Positions 50,970 to 60,018 of a stretch of DNA of 64,000 bases are shown one piece after another. Below the pieces are notes generated by a model. The model saw nothing but the letters and a program-made list of their open reading frames with translations, searched no databases and was not told where the DNA came from. The stretch covers positions 1-64,000 of the forward strand of contig JBKGXZ010000001.1 in NCBI GenBank assembly GCA_046546355.1, in the 5' to 3' direction. This stretch comes from CAZBUB01 sp046546355 (GTDB lineage Bacteria > Desulfobacterota > Desulfovibrionia > Desulfovibrionales > Desulfothermaceae). The position numbers were made by a program, and so were the translations under genes. Numbering within the stretch: position 1 is the first letter of the stretch; every line of letters starts with the position of its first letter.

Positions 50970-51809
50970 ATGCCGGAGGATGTATTCGTGCCAGAAGGGC
51001 TTTTGGGCCTGCTGGGCCATCCAGTGGGCCACTCCCTGGGGCCCTTGCTGCACAATTGGGCACTGCAGAAGCAGTGCCTGCCATGGGTGTATATGTCCTG
51101 GTCCGTGCCTGATCAGGAGCTGCAGGGCTTCATGGCTGCTCTGCGCCTGCTGCAAATAGCCGGGCTGAGCGTAACAATTCCGCACAAGCAGGCTGTGATG
51201 CCTTATGTGAGCACCTGCAGCCTGGCAGCGCAAAAGACCGGGGCAGTGAACACCCTGTATTGGTCCCAAGGGGAGCTTTGCGGTGAGAATACGGATTGCG
51301 CTGGATTTGCAGCCCCGCTTCAGGACTTGAATCCTGGGCCTGCATCCGCCTTGATCCTGGGCAGCGGGGGGGCTGCGCGGGCCTGCATCGTGGCTCTGCA
51401 GGATATGGGCCTGCAGAGCATCCGGGTCTGCTCCCGCAATGCGCAGCGTCTAAGGTCCCTGGAGCAGGAATTTAGGGTCCTGGTTTTACCTTGGGAGAAC
51501 AGAGCCCAGGCAGAGGCGGAACTGTTGGTGAACGCCACTCCGCTGGGCATGTCCGGCGCCAGGCAGGAGGCAAGCCCTATGCCTGCAGAGTCCCTGGGCA
51601 GCTTCTTATGGGTCTACGACCTGGTGTACAATCCACTGCACACTCGACTGATGCAGGAGGCTGCTGGGCAGGGCTGTAGGGCTATCTCCGGGCTGGAAAT
51701 GTTTCTGCACCAGGCCCAGGCCCAGTTCAGACTCTGGAGCGGCAGGGAGTTTGATGTGCAGCAGGCCAGGCAGCTGTTGCTCCGAAAACTGGGCCAGGAT
51801 CTGGGGTAG
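50970..51809 (+). CDS. aroE: Shikimate dehydrogenase
   Basis: A 279-residue NADPH enzyme reducing dehydroshikimate in aromatic amino acid synthesis. Motifs: LLGHPVGHSLGPLLHNWAL (substrate site), GLSVTIPHKQAVMPYV with the catalytic Lys, GAVNTLYW, GENTDCAGFAAPLQ and the cofactor loop ALILGSGGAARACIVAL. AAGGAG precedes ATG 50970. GHSLGPLLHN has Gly where the family often has Ser (HSLSP), a conservative change to note. It converges on the transglycosylase gene 12 bases away. Confidence 0.94.
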   Translation: MPEDVFVPEGLLGLLGHPVGHSLGPLLHNWALQKQCLPWVYMSWSVPDQELQGFMAALRLLQIAGLSVTIPHKQAVMPYVSTCSLAAQKTGAVNTLYWSQGELCGENTDCAGFAAPLQDLNPGPASALILGSGGAARACIVALQDMGLQSIRVCSRNAQRLRSLEQEFRVLVLPWENRAQAEAELLVNATPLGMSGARQEASPMPAESLGSFLWVYDLVYNPLHTRLMQEAAGQGCRAISGLEMFLHQAQAQFRLWSGREFDVQQARQLLLRKLGQDLG

Positions 51810-51821
51810 CAGAGCAGGGCT

Positions 51822-53681
51822 CTAGTCCAGATATATCTTGATCTGATCCCCGGGACGGATTTGGGAGCTGCGCCTCAGCTCATTCCAGGCCAGCAGCTCC
51901 TTGGTGCTGACCCCGAATTTGCGGGCAATATCCCAGAGGCTGTCGCCTTTTTGGACCTGATAATTGACCAGCTCGGCATGGGCTGCTTCAGCCTTGCTTC
52001 TGGCCAGCTCTTCCTGTCCCTGTTCCAGGTCAGGGATGTACAGCTTGTTCCCAATCCGCAGCCTGGGCTGATCCTGCAGCCCGTTGGCCTGGATCAAGGT
52101 CTGCAGCCCCACATCGAATCTTCGGGCTAGAGACCAGAGGCTGTCCCCTTTTTGCACCGTGTAGTTCGCTCTGCGCTGGGCTATCTCCTGGGTGCTGCCC
52201 TGCTGACCTTGGGGGATGCGTAGCTCTTGCCCCGGCCGAATGGGCTGCCCTGGTTGCAGCTTGTTGGCAGAGCGCAGCTCCTGCACGCTGCAGTCGCTTC
52301 TGGCTGCGATATCCCAGAGGTTGTCTCCCTTTTGTACGGTGTAGCTGCCTGTGAAATCTTTGCCCTGGGCCAGATGTTCATCTGATTGGGCCTGGGCGGG
52401 AATGAGCACAGACTGTCCCGGCTGGAGCGTGTTGGATTGGGTCTGGTTCATTCTTTTGAGTTCCTTCATGGGCACGTCAAAGCGTCTAGAGATGGTCCAC
52501 CAGGAATCCCCTGATCTGACCTGGTATCTTTGCAGACCTGAATACGGGGTGGCAGAAGGGTCCTGGAGATGCTCCCTGGCCTGGGCTAAAAGCTCCTGGG
52601 GCAGGTAGACTTTGGTCTTGCGCTCCGGTGGGCTGGCGGAGCGCCTGAATGCGGGATTCAGCTCTATAAACCTGGACCACTTAAGGCCCACGGCAGAGGC
52701 CAGGGCCTGCAGATCCGAACCCTGGGGCAGCTCCAGGGAGTTTGCCTGGTCTGGTGCATCCCAACTAAGGGGTTCGAAGCCTAGGTTCTGCAGGTTGCGC
52801 ATGATCTTTAACACAGCCATGAACTTGGGCACGTAATTCCTGGTCTCCCGGGGCAAGTGCTTTCTTTCCTGCAGGGCAAAGAAGCAGTCCTGGCCGTTGT
52901 GCCTCAGGGCCCTGGAGACTGTGCCCTGGCCTGCATTGTAGGCAGCCAGCACCAGATACCAGTCCCCGAACTGGTCATAGAGCTCGTTTAGGTAGCTTGC
53001 TGCAGCATGGGTGGAAAGATAGGGGTCCCTGCGCTCATCTATCCACCAGTCCACATTCAGGTCCAGGCTGCGAGCAGTATCGGGCATGAACTGCCAGATC
53101 CCGGATGCTCCTGATCTGGAAGATGCCTTGGGATCGAACCCGCTCTCAGCAAAGGGCAAAAAGATCAGATCCTGGGGTAGGCCGTGCTCTGTGAAAACCT
53201 TGCGGATATAGGGCAGGTACCTCTCCGCGCGCTTTACCCAGCGCTGGAACATTTCCTGGTTCTTTTGGGTATAGTGCTGGATGTACTGTCCTACCACCTT
53301 GGTCTCCCGCAGGTCCAGCTCAAAGCTTATCTCTGGCTCGGTGCGCAAGGCCTTTCTCTGGGAAGGACCCAAAATGGGCTGGAAGGGCAAGTCTGCCAGG
53401 GGCTCCAGCAACGCCGGCTCCAAAGGCCGCAGGATATCCTGATCCAGGTCCTGGAGGGTGTGGGAGCTCTGTAGCCTGCTGCGGCCCAGGCTTGCACCCT
53501 CTGCAGCAAGAGCGTCCTGGGGCACAGGGATGTACCCAGGATCCAGCCTTTGCTGTGCCTGGGAGCCTTGCTGTTGCCCCGGGGCGGTGCTGGAGAGAGG
53601 GGCGCAGGCTGCAAGCAGGCCCAGCTGCGCGGCAAGGGCCAAGAGCAGGAGGGTTTTGAAAAAATATTGGTAGTTGGGCAT
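51822..53681 (-). CDS. mltD: Membrane-bound lytic murein transglycosylase D-like lipoprotein
   Basis: A 619-residue lipoprotein. The signal peptide ends in LLAAC with the lipidated Cys at 26. The soluble transglycosylase (SLT) domain spans about residues 150-280, with catalytic Glu179 in FLPFAESGFDPKASSRSGA, then GIWQFMPDTARSL and LVLAAYNAGQGTV. Four LysM peptidoglycan-binding repeats fill the C-terminus (for example YTVQKGDNLWDIAARS and YQVQKGDSLWDIARKFG), one or two more than in typical MltD. It cleaves peptidoglycan to anhydromuropeptides at the outer membrane. It is monocistronic, between convergent aroE and divergent rlmB. Confidence 0.95.
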   Translation of the reverse strand: MPNYQYFFKTLLLLALAAQLGLLAACAPLSSTAPGQQQGSQAQQRLDPGYIPVPQDALAAEGASLGRSRLQSSHTLQDLDQDILRPLEPALLEPLADLPFQPILGPSQRKALRTEPEISFELDLRETKVVGQYIQHYTQKNQEMFQRWVKRAERYLPYIRKVFTEHGLPQDLIFLPFAESGFDPKASSRSGASGIWQFMPDTARSLDLNVDWWIDERRDPYLSTHAAASYLNELYDQFGDWYLVLAAYNAGQGTVSRALRHNGQDCFFALQERKHLPRETRNYVPKFMAVLKIMRNLQNLGFEPLSWDAPDQANSLELPQGSDLQALASAVGLKWSRFIELNPAFRRSASPPERKTKVYLPQELLAQAREHLQDPSATPYSGLQRYQVRSGDSWWTISRRFDVPMKELKRMNQTQSNTLQPGQSVLIPAQAQSDEHLAQGKDFTGSYTVQKGDNLWDIAARSDCSVQELRSANKLQPGQPIRPGQELRIPQGQQGSTQEIAQRRANYTVQKGDSLWSLARRFDVGLQTLIQANGLQDQPRLRIGNKLYIPDLEQGQEELARSKAEAAHAELVNYQVQKGDSLWDIARKFGVSTKELLAWNELRRSSQIRPGDQIKIYLD

Positions 53682-53878
53682 ATGGTAACACTTCAGCGAA
53701 TGTTATACGCTATAACAGTTGAATTCATTGCAGGGATTCCCAACGCAGGCGGGGCCACAAATTTTTCGTCCCTACTACTCCAGGCGCAGCTCATAGTACA
53801 GAAGAACATGAAAAATAATTTTTGTCTAACTTTCGTTGGAGATGACATAGTTGCGTATCTCCTAAGGAGCCAAAAAGC

Positions 53879-54634
53879 ATGGGTCAACAGGAACAATCTC
53901 AGCAAAGCCTGGTGGCGGGCAGAAGGAGCGTTGTGGAGTATCTGCACCGAGCTGCTGATCAGGTGGACACAGTCTGGCTGCAAAAGGGCAAAGAAAAAGA
54001 GCTGGGCCAGATCCTGGAACTCTGTAGGAGTCAAGGCATCAGATTTCAGATTCTGGACAAGGCAGGCCTGGACCGAGCAGCTGGCAACCTTAAACACCAA
54101 GGCGTCCTGGCTAGGATATTCAAGTCTGGATTCTCCACCCCGGGGGAGGCTCTGCACAGGCTGGGCTCTGCCAAGCTGCCTGTGCTCCTGGCCCTGGACC
54201 AGGTCCAGGACTCTGGAAACCTTGGGGTCCTGAGCAGAACCATGCTCGCCTTGGGAGGTGCGGGCTTGGTGCTGCCTAAGAACAGAACCGCCTCTCCGGG
54301 CAGCAGGGCTGTGAAGTCAGCGGCCGGGGCCCTGAGCAGGCTGCCTGTGACACGCGTGACAAACTTGGCCAGATTTTTGGAGCTGTGTCAAGCTGAATCG
54401 GTCAGTATCTATTACGCAGGCACTGACCAAGGCTGTACAGATGTGTTTAGCTATTGCCTGAGGACCCCGGCAGTACTGGTTCTGGGCAACGAGGAAAAAG
54501 GGGTCAGGCCCGGGGTGCGGAAAAGATGCGCAACAGGGCTGCGCATTCCCATGTGCGGGGATTTTGACTCCCTGAACGTGGCCCAGGCCGGGGCGATCAT
54601 CCTGGGGGAGTTCCTGAGGCAGAGCCTTAGTTGA
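53879..54634 (+). CDS. rlmB: 23S rRNA 2'-O-methyltransferase, RlmB/TrmH family
   Basis: A 251-residue SPOUT methyltransferase. The N-terminal substrate-binding part (VAGRRSVVEYLHRAADQVDT) precedes the trefoil-knot domain with LLALDQVQDSGNLGVLSRTM (motif 1), VLVLGNEEKGVRPGV (motif 2) and LRIPMCGDFDSLNVAQAGAI (motif 3). RlmB methylates G2251 of 23S rRNA; other TrmH-family targets cannot be excluded. AAGGAGCC precedes ATG 53879. Its 3' end overlaps the convergent fliQ by 8 bases. Confidence 0.88.
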   Translation: MGQQEQSQQSLVAGRRSVVEYLHRAADQVDTVWLQKGKEKELGQILELCRSQGIRFQILDKAGLDRAAGNLKHQGVLARIFKSGFSTPGEALHRLGSAKLPVLLALDQVQDSGNLGVLSRTMLALGGAGLVLPKNRTASPGSRAVKSAAGALSRLPVTRVTNLARFLELCQAESVSIYYAGTDQGCTDVFSYCLRTPAVLVLGNEEKGVRPGVRKRCATGLRIPMCGDFDSLNVAQAGAIILGEFLRQSLS

Positions 54635-54896
54635 TGTAGTTGGGGATGTTCAGAATAAGTTCCCTGGTGAAACTGACCATTTTGTTCATCAGCCAGGGGA
54701 AGACTATCAACAGGGTCAGGAACATGGCCAGGATCTTGGGCACAAAGGTCAGGGTCATCTCCTGGATCTGAGTTGCGGCCTGCAGGATGCTGATTATCAC
54801 TCCCACCAAAAGGCCCACCCCCAGCATGGGCAAGGACATCATCAGTGCGATTTCAATGGCTTCTCTTGCAAAGCCTACAATAAACTCCGGACTCAT
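54627..54896 (-). CDS. fliQ: Flagellar export protein FliQ
   Basis: An 89-residue inner-membrane protein with two hydrophobic helices (about residues 16-40 and 50-75). The typical phrase GLLVGVIISILQAATQIQEMTLTFVPKI is present in part as ISILQAATQIQEMTLTF. It is part of the flagellar type III export gate with FliP and FliR. It lies 15 bases after fliP. FliR, FlhA and FlhB are not in the window. Confidence 0.96.
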   Translation of the reverse strand: MSPEFIVGFAREAIEIALMMSLPMLGVGLLVGVIISILQAATQIQEMTLTFVPKILAMFLTLLIVFPWLMNKMVSFTRELILNIPNYIN

Positions 54897-54911
54897 ATTT
54901 AGCTCCTGTTT

Positions 54912-55709
54912 TTAACCAAAGCTGTTCACCAGTGAACCCACCAACAGGTTCCAGCCATCCGCCATAACGAACAAAAGGGCCTTGAAAGGCAGGGATATCA
55001 TGATCGGAGGCAGCATCATCATGCCCATGGAAAGCAAAATGCTGGCCACCACCATATCGATGATCAAAAAGGGCACATAGATCAGAAAGCCGATCTCGAA
55101 ACCTGTCTTCAGCTCGCTGATCATGAAAGCCGGCACCAAGAGCAGGGTCGGTACCTCCTCCCGATTCTCAGGGGCCTCGATCTGGGCCACGGAATAGAAC
55201 AGGGACAGATCCTTCTCCCGGGTGTTCTTGAACAAAAAGCCCCGCAGGGGTTCTTCAGCGTTGGCCAGGGCCTCCTGGTAGCCTATTTCCTCCTCCAGAT
55301 AGGGTTGCAGGGCCTGGCTGTTGATTTCCTTGCCCAAGGGGAACATGATCACAAAGGTCATGAATATGGCCAGGCTGATCAATACCTGATTGGGAGGCAT
55401 CTGCTGGGTGCCCAAGGCCTGACGCAGGAAGGAAAAGACTATAATTATTCTGGTGAAGGAGGTGACTGTCAAAATGATGGCAGGGGCCAGGGAGAGTACC
55501 GTGAGCAAAAACAGGATTTCCAGAGCCACCGAGACCTGTTCCGGCTCTGCCTGACCTGCGCTCATCTCCAGGTTCAGGGTGGGGGCTGTGGGGCCTTCAA
55601 TCCCGACGGCCTGTACTGGGACCAGTAGCAGACAAAGGATTGTCAGGGCTGGTATCAGCAGCCTTCTGCAATTGGGTTTGGAAATGGTCTTGATTTTCAG
55701 GTACATCAT
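54912..55709 (-). CDS. fliP: Flagellar export protein FliP
   Basis: A 265-residue export-gate protein. The cleavable signal peptide (RRLLIPALTILCLLLVPVQA) is followed by four transmembrane helices and the family signatures SFTRIIIVFSFLRQALGTQQMPPNQVL and FLIIDMVVASILLSMGMMMLPP. The N-terminal 37 codons overlap the end of fliO in another frame by 113 bases, a long overlap. Starting later would remove the signal peptide, so the overlap is probably real. The ribosome-binding site is weak, so translation may be coupled to fliO. Confidence 0.94.
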   Translation of the reverse strand: MMYLKIKTISKPNCRRLLIPALTILCLLLVPVQAVGIEGPTAPTLNLEMSAGQAEPEQVSVALEILFLLTVLSLAPAIILTVTSFTRIIIVFSFLRQALGTQQMPPNQVLISLAIFMTFVIMFPLGKEINSQALQPYLEEEIGYQEALANAEEPLRGFLFKNTREKDLSLFYSVAQIEAPENREEVPTLLLVPAFMISELKTGFEIGFLIYVPFLIIDMVVASILLSMGMMMLPPIMISLPFKALLFVMADGWNLLVGSLVNSFG

Positions 55710-55986
55710 CTGCTTCTGCCAGGAGTTGGATGTTTGTGTCTGTTACCCCTAACAGTAGCAGTCTATTCAAGAATCGGACCAAGACCAGCTGTTTTTTGGG
55801 ACCCAGCCCTACCTGACCCAGAATCTTGATCTCTTTGCTGCCGGAAAAACGCAGCCCAGCCTTAGGCCCGAAACGCTTGAGCAGATAGAAGCCAAGCAGG
55901 ATCAGACCCAGGAGCAAAAGCAGGCTGCCAGCCACCTTCAGGCTGGCTAGCCCCAGGGAGATATCCGAAAGCCCGTTATCATCCAA
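55597..55986 (-). CDS. fliO: Flagellar biosynthesis protein FliO
   Basis: A 129-residue protein with one transmembrane helix (VAGSLLLLLGLILLGFYLLK) and a short cytoplasmic domain (KILGQVGLGPKKQLVLVRFL, LLLGVTD) typical of FliO, which assists export-gate assembly. The frame is open further upstream, over fliN, but I choose the TTG at 55986 that overlaps the fliN stop. Its C-terminal tail overlaps fliP by 113 bases. Weakly conserved family, but position and profile fit. Confidence 0.82.
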   Translation of the reverse strand: MDDNGLSDISLGLASLKVAGSLLLLLGLILLGFYLLKRFGPKAGLRFSGSKEIKILGQVGLGPKKQLVLVRFLNRLLLLGVTDTNIQLLAEADDVPENQDHFQTQLQKAADTSPDNPLSATGPSTGRRD

Positions 55987-56533
55987 GAGTCTTGACCCTT
56001 TCCATGGGACTGATGATGTCTGTGAGACGAACACCGAACTTTTCGTTGATGACCACTGCCTCGCCGCGGGCCACCAGCTTGCCGTTGACGAGGACCTCCA
56101 ATGGTTCACCAGCCAGCTTGTCCAACTCTATGACAGAGCCCTGGCCTAGCTGGAGGAGATCGTTTATGAGCAGCTTGCTCCTGCCCAACTCAGCAGAGAC
56201 GTGCAAAGGAATGTCCAGGATGAACTCCATGTCCCTCTTGCCTTTCTGACTGGTTTGCTGGCTGCTGCTGTCCAGCTCTTGGAACTGGTAATCCTGGACA
56301 GGGCCTGGCCTGGACTTTTGCTCTTGCTTCTCCTGCTGCAGACGCTCCTCCTCTTGTTCGGCAAAGGCCTTGGCCCATTCCTTCTCCAGGTCGTCCTGGG
56401 GGTCTGCCTGGGCGTCTTCCTGACTGTCCTGTCCTTCCTGGCTGTCCTGGCCTTCCTGTTCAGCCAGGGCTGCGGCCCATTCCTCAGCCAGCTTATCCTG
56501 ATCCACTTTTTCCTGGTTCTTTTCCTTGGCCAT
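55979..56533 (-). CDS. fliN: Flagellar motor switch protein FliN
   Basis: A 184-residue protein. The C-terminal 75 residues are the SpoA (surface presentation) domain: FILDIPLHVSAELGRSKLLI, GSVIELDKLAGEPLEVLVNG and GEAVVINEKFGVRLTDIISP. A very acidic, Gln/Glu-rich N-terminal extension of about 100 residues precedes it, with short repeats of EGQDSQEGQDSQEDAQADPQ type, longer than in most FliN. With FliM it forms the C-ring that sets rotation direction. Confidence 0.94.
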   Translation of the reverse strand: MAKEKNQEKVDQDKLAEEWAAALAEQEGQDSQEGQDSQEDAQADPQDDLEKEWAKAFAEQEEERLQQEKQEQKSRPGPVQDYQFQELDSSSQQTSQKGKRDMEFILDIPLHVSAELGRSKLLINDLLQLGQGSVIELDKLAGEPLEVLVNGKLVARGEAVVINEKFGVRLTDIISPMERVKTLG

Positions 56534-56601
56534 ATATTGTCCTTTCCCGAGTTTTTTGTCAGTTTGCCAGCCTGTTAGCGCTGCTATGCTAATAAAAGGG
56601 T

Positions 56602-57588
56602 TTAGGACTCCCCGTCCTCGGAGATTTCCCTGGTGATCACAAAGGCCTTGTTGCCCTTGTGCTGGCGGGGCTGGCCGTAGAATTTGGGGATGTTTTCCAC
56701 ATCAGCCCTCAGCTCCTCATTTTGGTCCGTATCCAGCAAGATTGTATCCCCGACCTCCAGGTTGAGCAACTGCCTGGGGGTCAGCTGGGTGGAGCCCAGA
56801 CTGACCACCATCTCCAAAGGGGTCTCCAAGAGCCTGTCCTTGAGCCTGGAGAGCCAGGCCTGGTCAATCTCCAGGCGCTCGGACTGATAGGAGGCGTAAA
56901 GCTTGGAGCGGATGGGCTCAATAGTGGCGTAAGGCAGGGCAATGAGCAGATTGCCAATGGCATTCTCCAGCTCCACCTCAAAAGAGACCACCACCACTAC
57001 GTCGCTGGGGGGTATGACTGAAGCGAACTGGGGATTTATCTCCGAGCGCTGGAACTCGATCTGTACGTCGTGCACCGGTTCCCAGGCTGTCTCCAGCTCT
57101 GACAAGGCAGTCAGGACCACCTTCTTGATAATGGTCTGTTCTATAGGGGTGAAGTCCCTGCCCTCTACCTTGGGCTGACTGCCGGCCCCGCCGAAGAAAT
57201 TCTCCACAAAGGCAAACACCAGCCTGGTATCAATGATAAGCAGGGCGTTGCCCCGCAGGGGGTGCATCTTGAACAGGTTGATGCTGGTGGGCACGGGCAG
57301 GGAGCGCATGAATTCTCCGAACTTGGTCATGTCCACCGAAGAGGGATTCACCTCTAAGCGCTTGCGGATCAAGGTGGCCAGATTGCCTGAGAGCTGTCTG
57401 GCGAAGCGATCGTTAATGATCTCCAGCACAGGCATCCTGCCCCGGATGATCCGATCCTGATTGGCCAGATCAAAGGAAATGACCCCGGAGTCGTCCTGTT
57501 CTTCTGCCTCGGACTCGGCTTCTATCTCCTCGCCCTGCAACCCCCTTAGCAGGGCGTCCACCTCGTCCTGGTTGAGTATTTTATTCAT
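56602..57588 (-). CDS. fliM: Flagellar motor switch protein FliM
   Basis: A 328-residue C-ring protein. The N-terminus MNKILNQDEVDALLRGLQGE is the CheY-P-binding peptide and matches the family start. The middle CheC-like domain (RGRMPVLEIINDRFARQLSG) and the C-terminal SpoA domain (LRADVENIPKFYGQPRQHKG) follow. It binds phosphorylated CheY and switches motor direction. It lies between fliL and fliN on the same strand, 69 bases from fliN. Confidence 0.96.
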   Translation of the reverse strand: MNKILNQDEVDALLRGLQGEEIEAESEAEEQDDSGVISFDLANQDRIIRGRMPVLEIINDRFARQLSGNLATLIRKRLEVNPSSVDMTKFGEFMRSLPVPTSINLFKMHPLRGNALLIIDTRLVFAFVENFFGGAGSQPKVEGRDFTPIEQTIIKKVVLTALSELETAWEPVHDVQIEFQRSEINPQFASVIPPSDVVVVVSFEVELENAIGNLLIALPYATIEPIRSKLYASYQSERLEIDQAWLSRLKDRLLETPLEMVVSLGSTQLTPRQLLNLEVGDTILLDTDQNEELRADVENIPKFYGQPRQHKGNKAFVITREISEDGES

Positions 57589-57632
57589 AACCGCAAAATC
57601 CTGATCAATTGCTTGGACCTTCCAGGCCGAGC

Positions 57633-58163
57633 TTACTGGATGACAAACTCTGTGAAATAGATCTCCTGGACCACCGACTTGCCGAGGATTTGATTCACAC
57701 GTTCCACGATCTCCCCTTTCAGGGCCATCTTGTTCTCCATGCTGGAGATCTGATCAAAGCTCTTGCTGGACAAGAGCATGATCAGGGCATCCTTGATCCT
57801 GGGCATGTTGTCCTGGATGCTGCTTTCTGCTTTCTTGTCCTCCACCTCCAGGTCTATGCTGACCTTGATGAACCTTTTACCCATGGGGTCTGCCAGATTG
57901 ACCAGCAAAGTGGGCAGGGAAACCAATTCAGTGTTTTCCGAGCTCTTCTTTCCCTGTTCTTCCTGGTCCTTATTTTCTGCGCTTGATTCCTCCTGCTCTG
58001 GGGCCAGGAATTGCTGGTAGCCCCAAAAGCCCAGGCCTCCAGCAGCAGCCAGAAACATAAGTCCGAGCAAAGACAGCAAGAGCAGTTTGCGCTTGCTGCG
58101 CTTTTTGCCCTGGTTTGCGTTTGCCTGTTCGGCCTGTTCTTTTTTTTCTTTGGTTTTGGCCAA
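57633..58163 (-). CDS. fliL: Flagellar basal-body-associated protein FliL
   Basis: A 176-residue inner-membrane protein with a TTG start and AAGGAG upstream. A lysine-rich cytoplasmic N-terminus (KGKKRSKRKLLLLSLLG) leads into a transmembrane helix (about residues 28-48), an acidic Glu-rich linker and a periplasmic FliL domain (VSLPTLLVNLADPMGKRFIK, ending VQEIYFTEFVIQ). It supports the stator at high load. It sits between motB-like and fliM genes. Confidence 0.93.
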   Translation of the reverse strand: MAKTKEKKEQAEQANANQGKKRSKRKLLLLSLLGLMFLAAAGGLGFWGYQQFLAPEQEESSAENKDQEEQGKKSSENTELVSLPTLLVNLADPMGKRFIKVSIDLEVEDKKAESSIQDNMPRIKDALIMLLSSKSFDQISSMENKMALKGEIVERVNQILGKSVVQEIYFTEFVIQ

Positions 58164-58278
58164 ATGAATTCTCCTTGTTTAAATTACTTGGAATAATCAA
58201 AGGGTTACTTGTTGTGGTTTTTATGTCAACCTGCTGTCTTGCGCAGGAGGTAGCTGCCAATTTGCCGCTAGCCTGGGG

Positions 58279-59019
58279 CTAAAGATAGGTCTGTACATGG
58301 GGCTTGGTCTTGAGCAGTATCTCCACCCTGCGGTTCTTCTGCCTGCCCTCCGGGTTCTGGTTGCTGGCTATAGGGCGGTCTGGCCCGTAGCCGGATATTG
58401 AGAATCTGTCCGGGTTTATGCCCTGGCCTAAAAAAACTTCCAGCACCGACATAGCCCTTCTGGATGAAAGACGGTAATTATTCACTCCCGGGGCTGTGGT
58501 GTCGTCAGTGTGTCCGGATATGTTCACCGGTGCGGAAGTGCTCAGGATAACTCTGCCTAGCCTGTCCAGTATCTCCAGGCCGGATTCCTGGAGCTGGCTA
58601 GAGCCTGGCTTAAACAGGATCTGGTCGTTGAGCACCAGGGCTACTCCTTCAGGTCGCTCCAGGATCTCCAGGTTCTCCTCGAGTGTACTACGCAACATTT
58701 CCTGGGGCAAGGCTTCCTCAGGGAAAAGCAGGTCCTTGATCCTGTCTTGCTTCTGCAGGGCTTCCCAGGGATTCTCCAGCATTTCCGTGACCAGCTCAAT
58801 ACTCGTTTCTGCCCGGGCAGAATCCTTGGACTGCAGAAAATCCACCCTGGCCTGGAAGTCAGTAAAGGCCACAGTTATAACCTTAATATCCAGGGTGGAC
58901 ATACTGAGCAGGAGCACGAAAAAGGTCAAAAGCAAAGTGACCAGATCGGAAAATGTGACCAGCCAGGCATCACCTGCCCCTGCCTTTTTTGCCTTGCGTT
59001 TGCTGTCTTGCCTGGCCAT
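58279..59019 (-). CDS. Second MotB-like stator/OmpA-domain protein
   Basis: A 246-residue protein with one N-terminal transmembrane helix carrying the critical Asp (WLVTFSDLVTLLLTFFVLLL) and a C-terminal OmpA/MotB peptidoglycan-binding domain (PVNISGHTDDTTAPGVNNYR and SISGYGPDRPIASNQNPEGR). It is about 50 residues shorter than the motB product just upstream and shares its architecture. Pairs of MotB-like proteins after one MotA occur in related bacteria; whether they form a heteromeric stator or work in turn is unknown. Confidence 0.9.
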   Translation of the reverse strand: MARQDSKRKAKKAGAGDAWLVTFSDLVTLLLTFFVLLLSMSTLDIKVITVAFTDFQARVDFLQSKDSARAETSIELVTEMLENPWEALQKQDRIKDLLFPEEALPQEMLRSTLEENLEILERPEGVALVLNDQILFKPGSSQLQESGLEILDRLGRVILSTSAPVNISGHTDDTTAPGVNNYRLSSRRAMSVLEVFLGQGINPDRFSISGYGPDRPIASNQNPEGRQKNRRVEILLKTKPHVQTYL

Positions 59020-59061
59020 GGGTGCTAGCTGCCTTGGTCCCGGGCTGCAATTCCCGAGCTT

Positions 59062-59892
59062 TTAGGGCTGATCCAGATCAAAGCGAAAGCCCTGGTAGTC
59101 AAAGGACTCCCTTTGCTCCTGGAAAAATTCCGGGGGCTTGCGCAGCTTGTTGGGCAGATGGTCTATGTAGTTGCGCTTATCCAGAATGATATCCACCCGG
59201 CGGTTCTTCTCCCGGCCCTTGCGGGACTGGTTGCTGAACTTGGGGCTGTATTTGCCATGGGCCTCCATTTGCAGTTTTTCAGGCTCCAGGCCCTGCTGCA
59301 GGAAAAAACGGTATACACGCTGCACGCGCTGCAAGGAAAGATCCCAGGAAGGGTCTTCCTGCCTGGCAAAGTCCTGGTACAGGTAGTCTATATCCAGCTC
59401 GTCCGCCAAAAGCGACGTGTGTCCGGACAAAAGCACCGGGAAGGGAAGATTCTGGAGATCAGGCGCGATATCAGCCAGCAGATCCCGGCCCTGGGGCTTG
59501 AGCTGGGCGCTGCCCGGAGAGAAGAGCAGGGCGGAATTGATGCTCAGGATCTGTACAAAGGCGTTGGAATTGAACTCCAGATCCTGGCCGTGCTCCTCCC
59601 AGAGCAGATTTTTCAAGCTGGACAGGTCTTCAGGATCCATATCCTGCATGGCGCCTGGCTCCAGGAGCATGTCGCTGGACTCCTGGCCCAGGACGCTCAT
59701 GGTCTCCTGCCCCACGCCGAAGGTCCTGCTGATGGAGCCCAGGACCAGGACTTCCTTGCGCTCATCCTTGAGGGAGGCCATGCTCAGCAGCAGCACAAAA
59801 AAGGTCAAAAGCAGAGTCATCATGTCCGAAAAGGTGATGAGCCAGGCAGGTTGTCCACCTTGCTTTTTGTCCTTTTTTTTCTTTCTGGCCAT
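59062..59892 (-). CDS. motB: Flagellar motor protein MotB
   Basis: A 276-residue stator protein. Start at ATG 59892 (MARKKKKDKKQGGQPAWLI); 20 upstream codons are open without family similarity. The basic N-terminus precedes the proton or sodium channel helix (WLITFSDMMTLLLTFFVLLL, with the essential Asp). A plug region and the OmpA-type domain (FPVLLSGHTSLLADELD, NRRVDIILDKRNY) follow. It forms the stator with MotA and anchors it to peptidoglycan. The Asp and nearby residues do not by themselves tell which ion is used. Confidence 0.93.
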   Translation of the reverse strand: MARKKKKDKKQGGQPAWLITFSDMMTLLLTFFVLLLSMASLKDERKEVLVLGSISRTFGVGQETMSVLGQESSDMLLEPGAMQDMDPEDLSSLKNLLWEEHGQDLEFNSNAFVQILSINSALLFSPGSAQLKPQGRDLLADIAPDLQNLPFPVLLSGHTSLLADELDIDYLYQDFARQEDPSWDLSLQRVQRVYRFFLQQGLEPEKLQMEAHGKYSPKFSNQSRKGREKNRRVDIILDKRNYIDHLPNKLRKPPEFFQEQRESFDYQGFRFDLDQP

Positions 59893-60018
59893 AACTCTTG
59901 AGAACCCTGTTTTTGAGCACTGATGCAGGCAAAAAGGCTCGTGCCCTGTCAAAAATGCCGGGGAGGGCGGGCATGAAATATATTTTTTTGCTTGTGAGCT
60001 ATGAAAGCTGACAGCACA

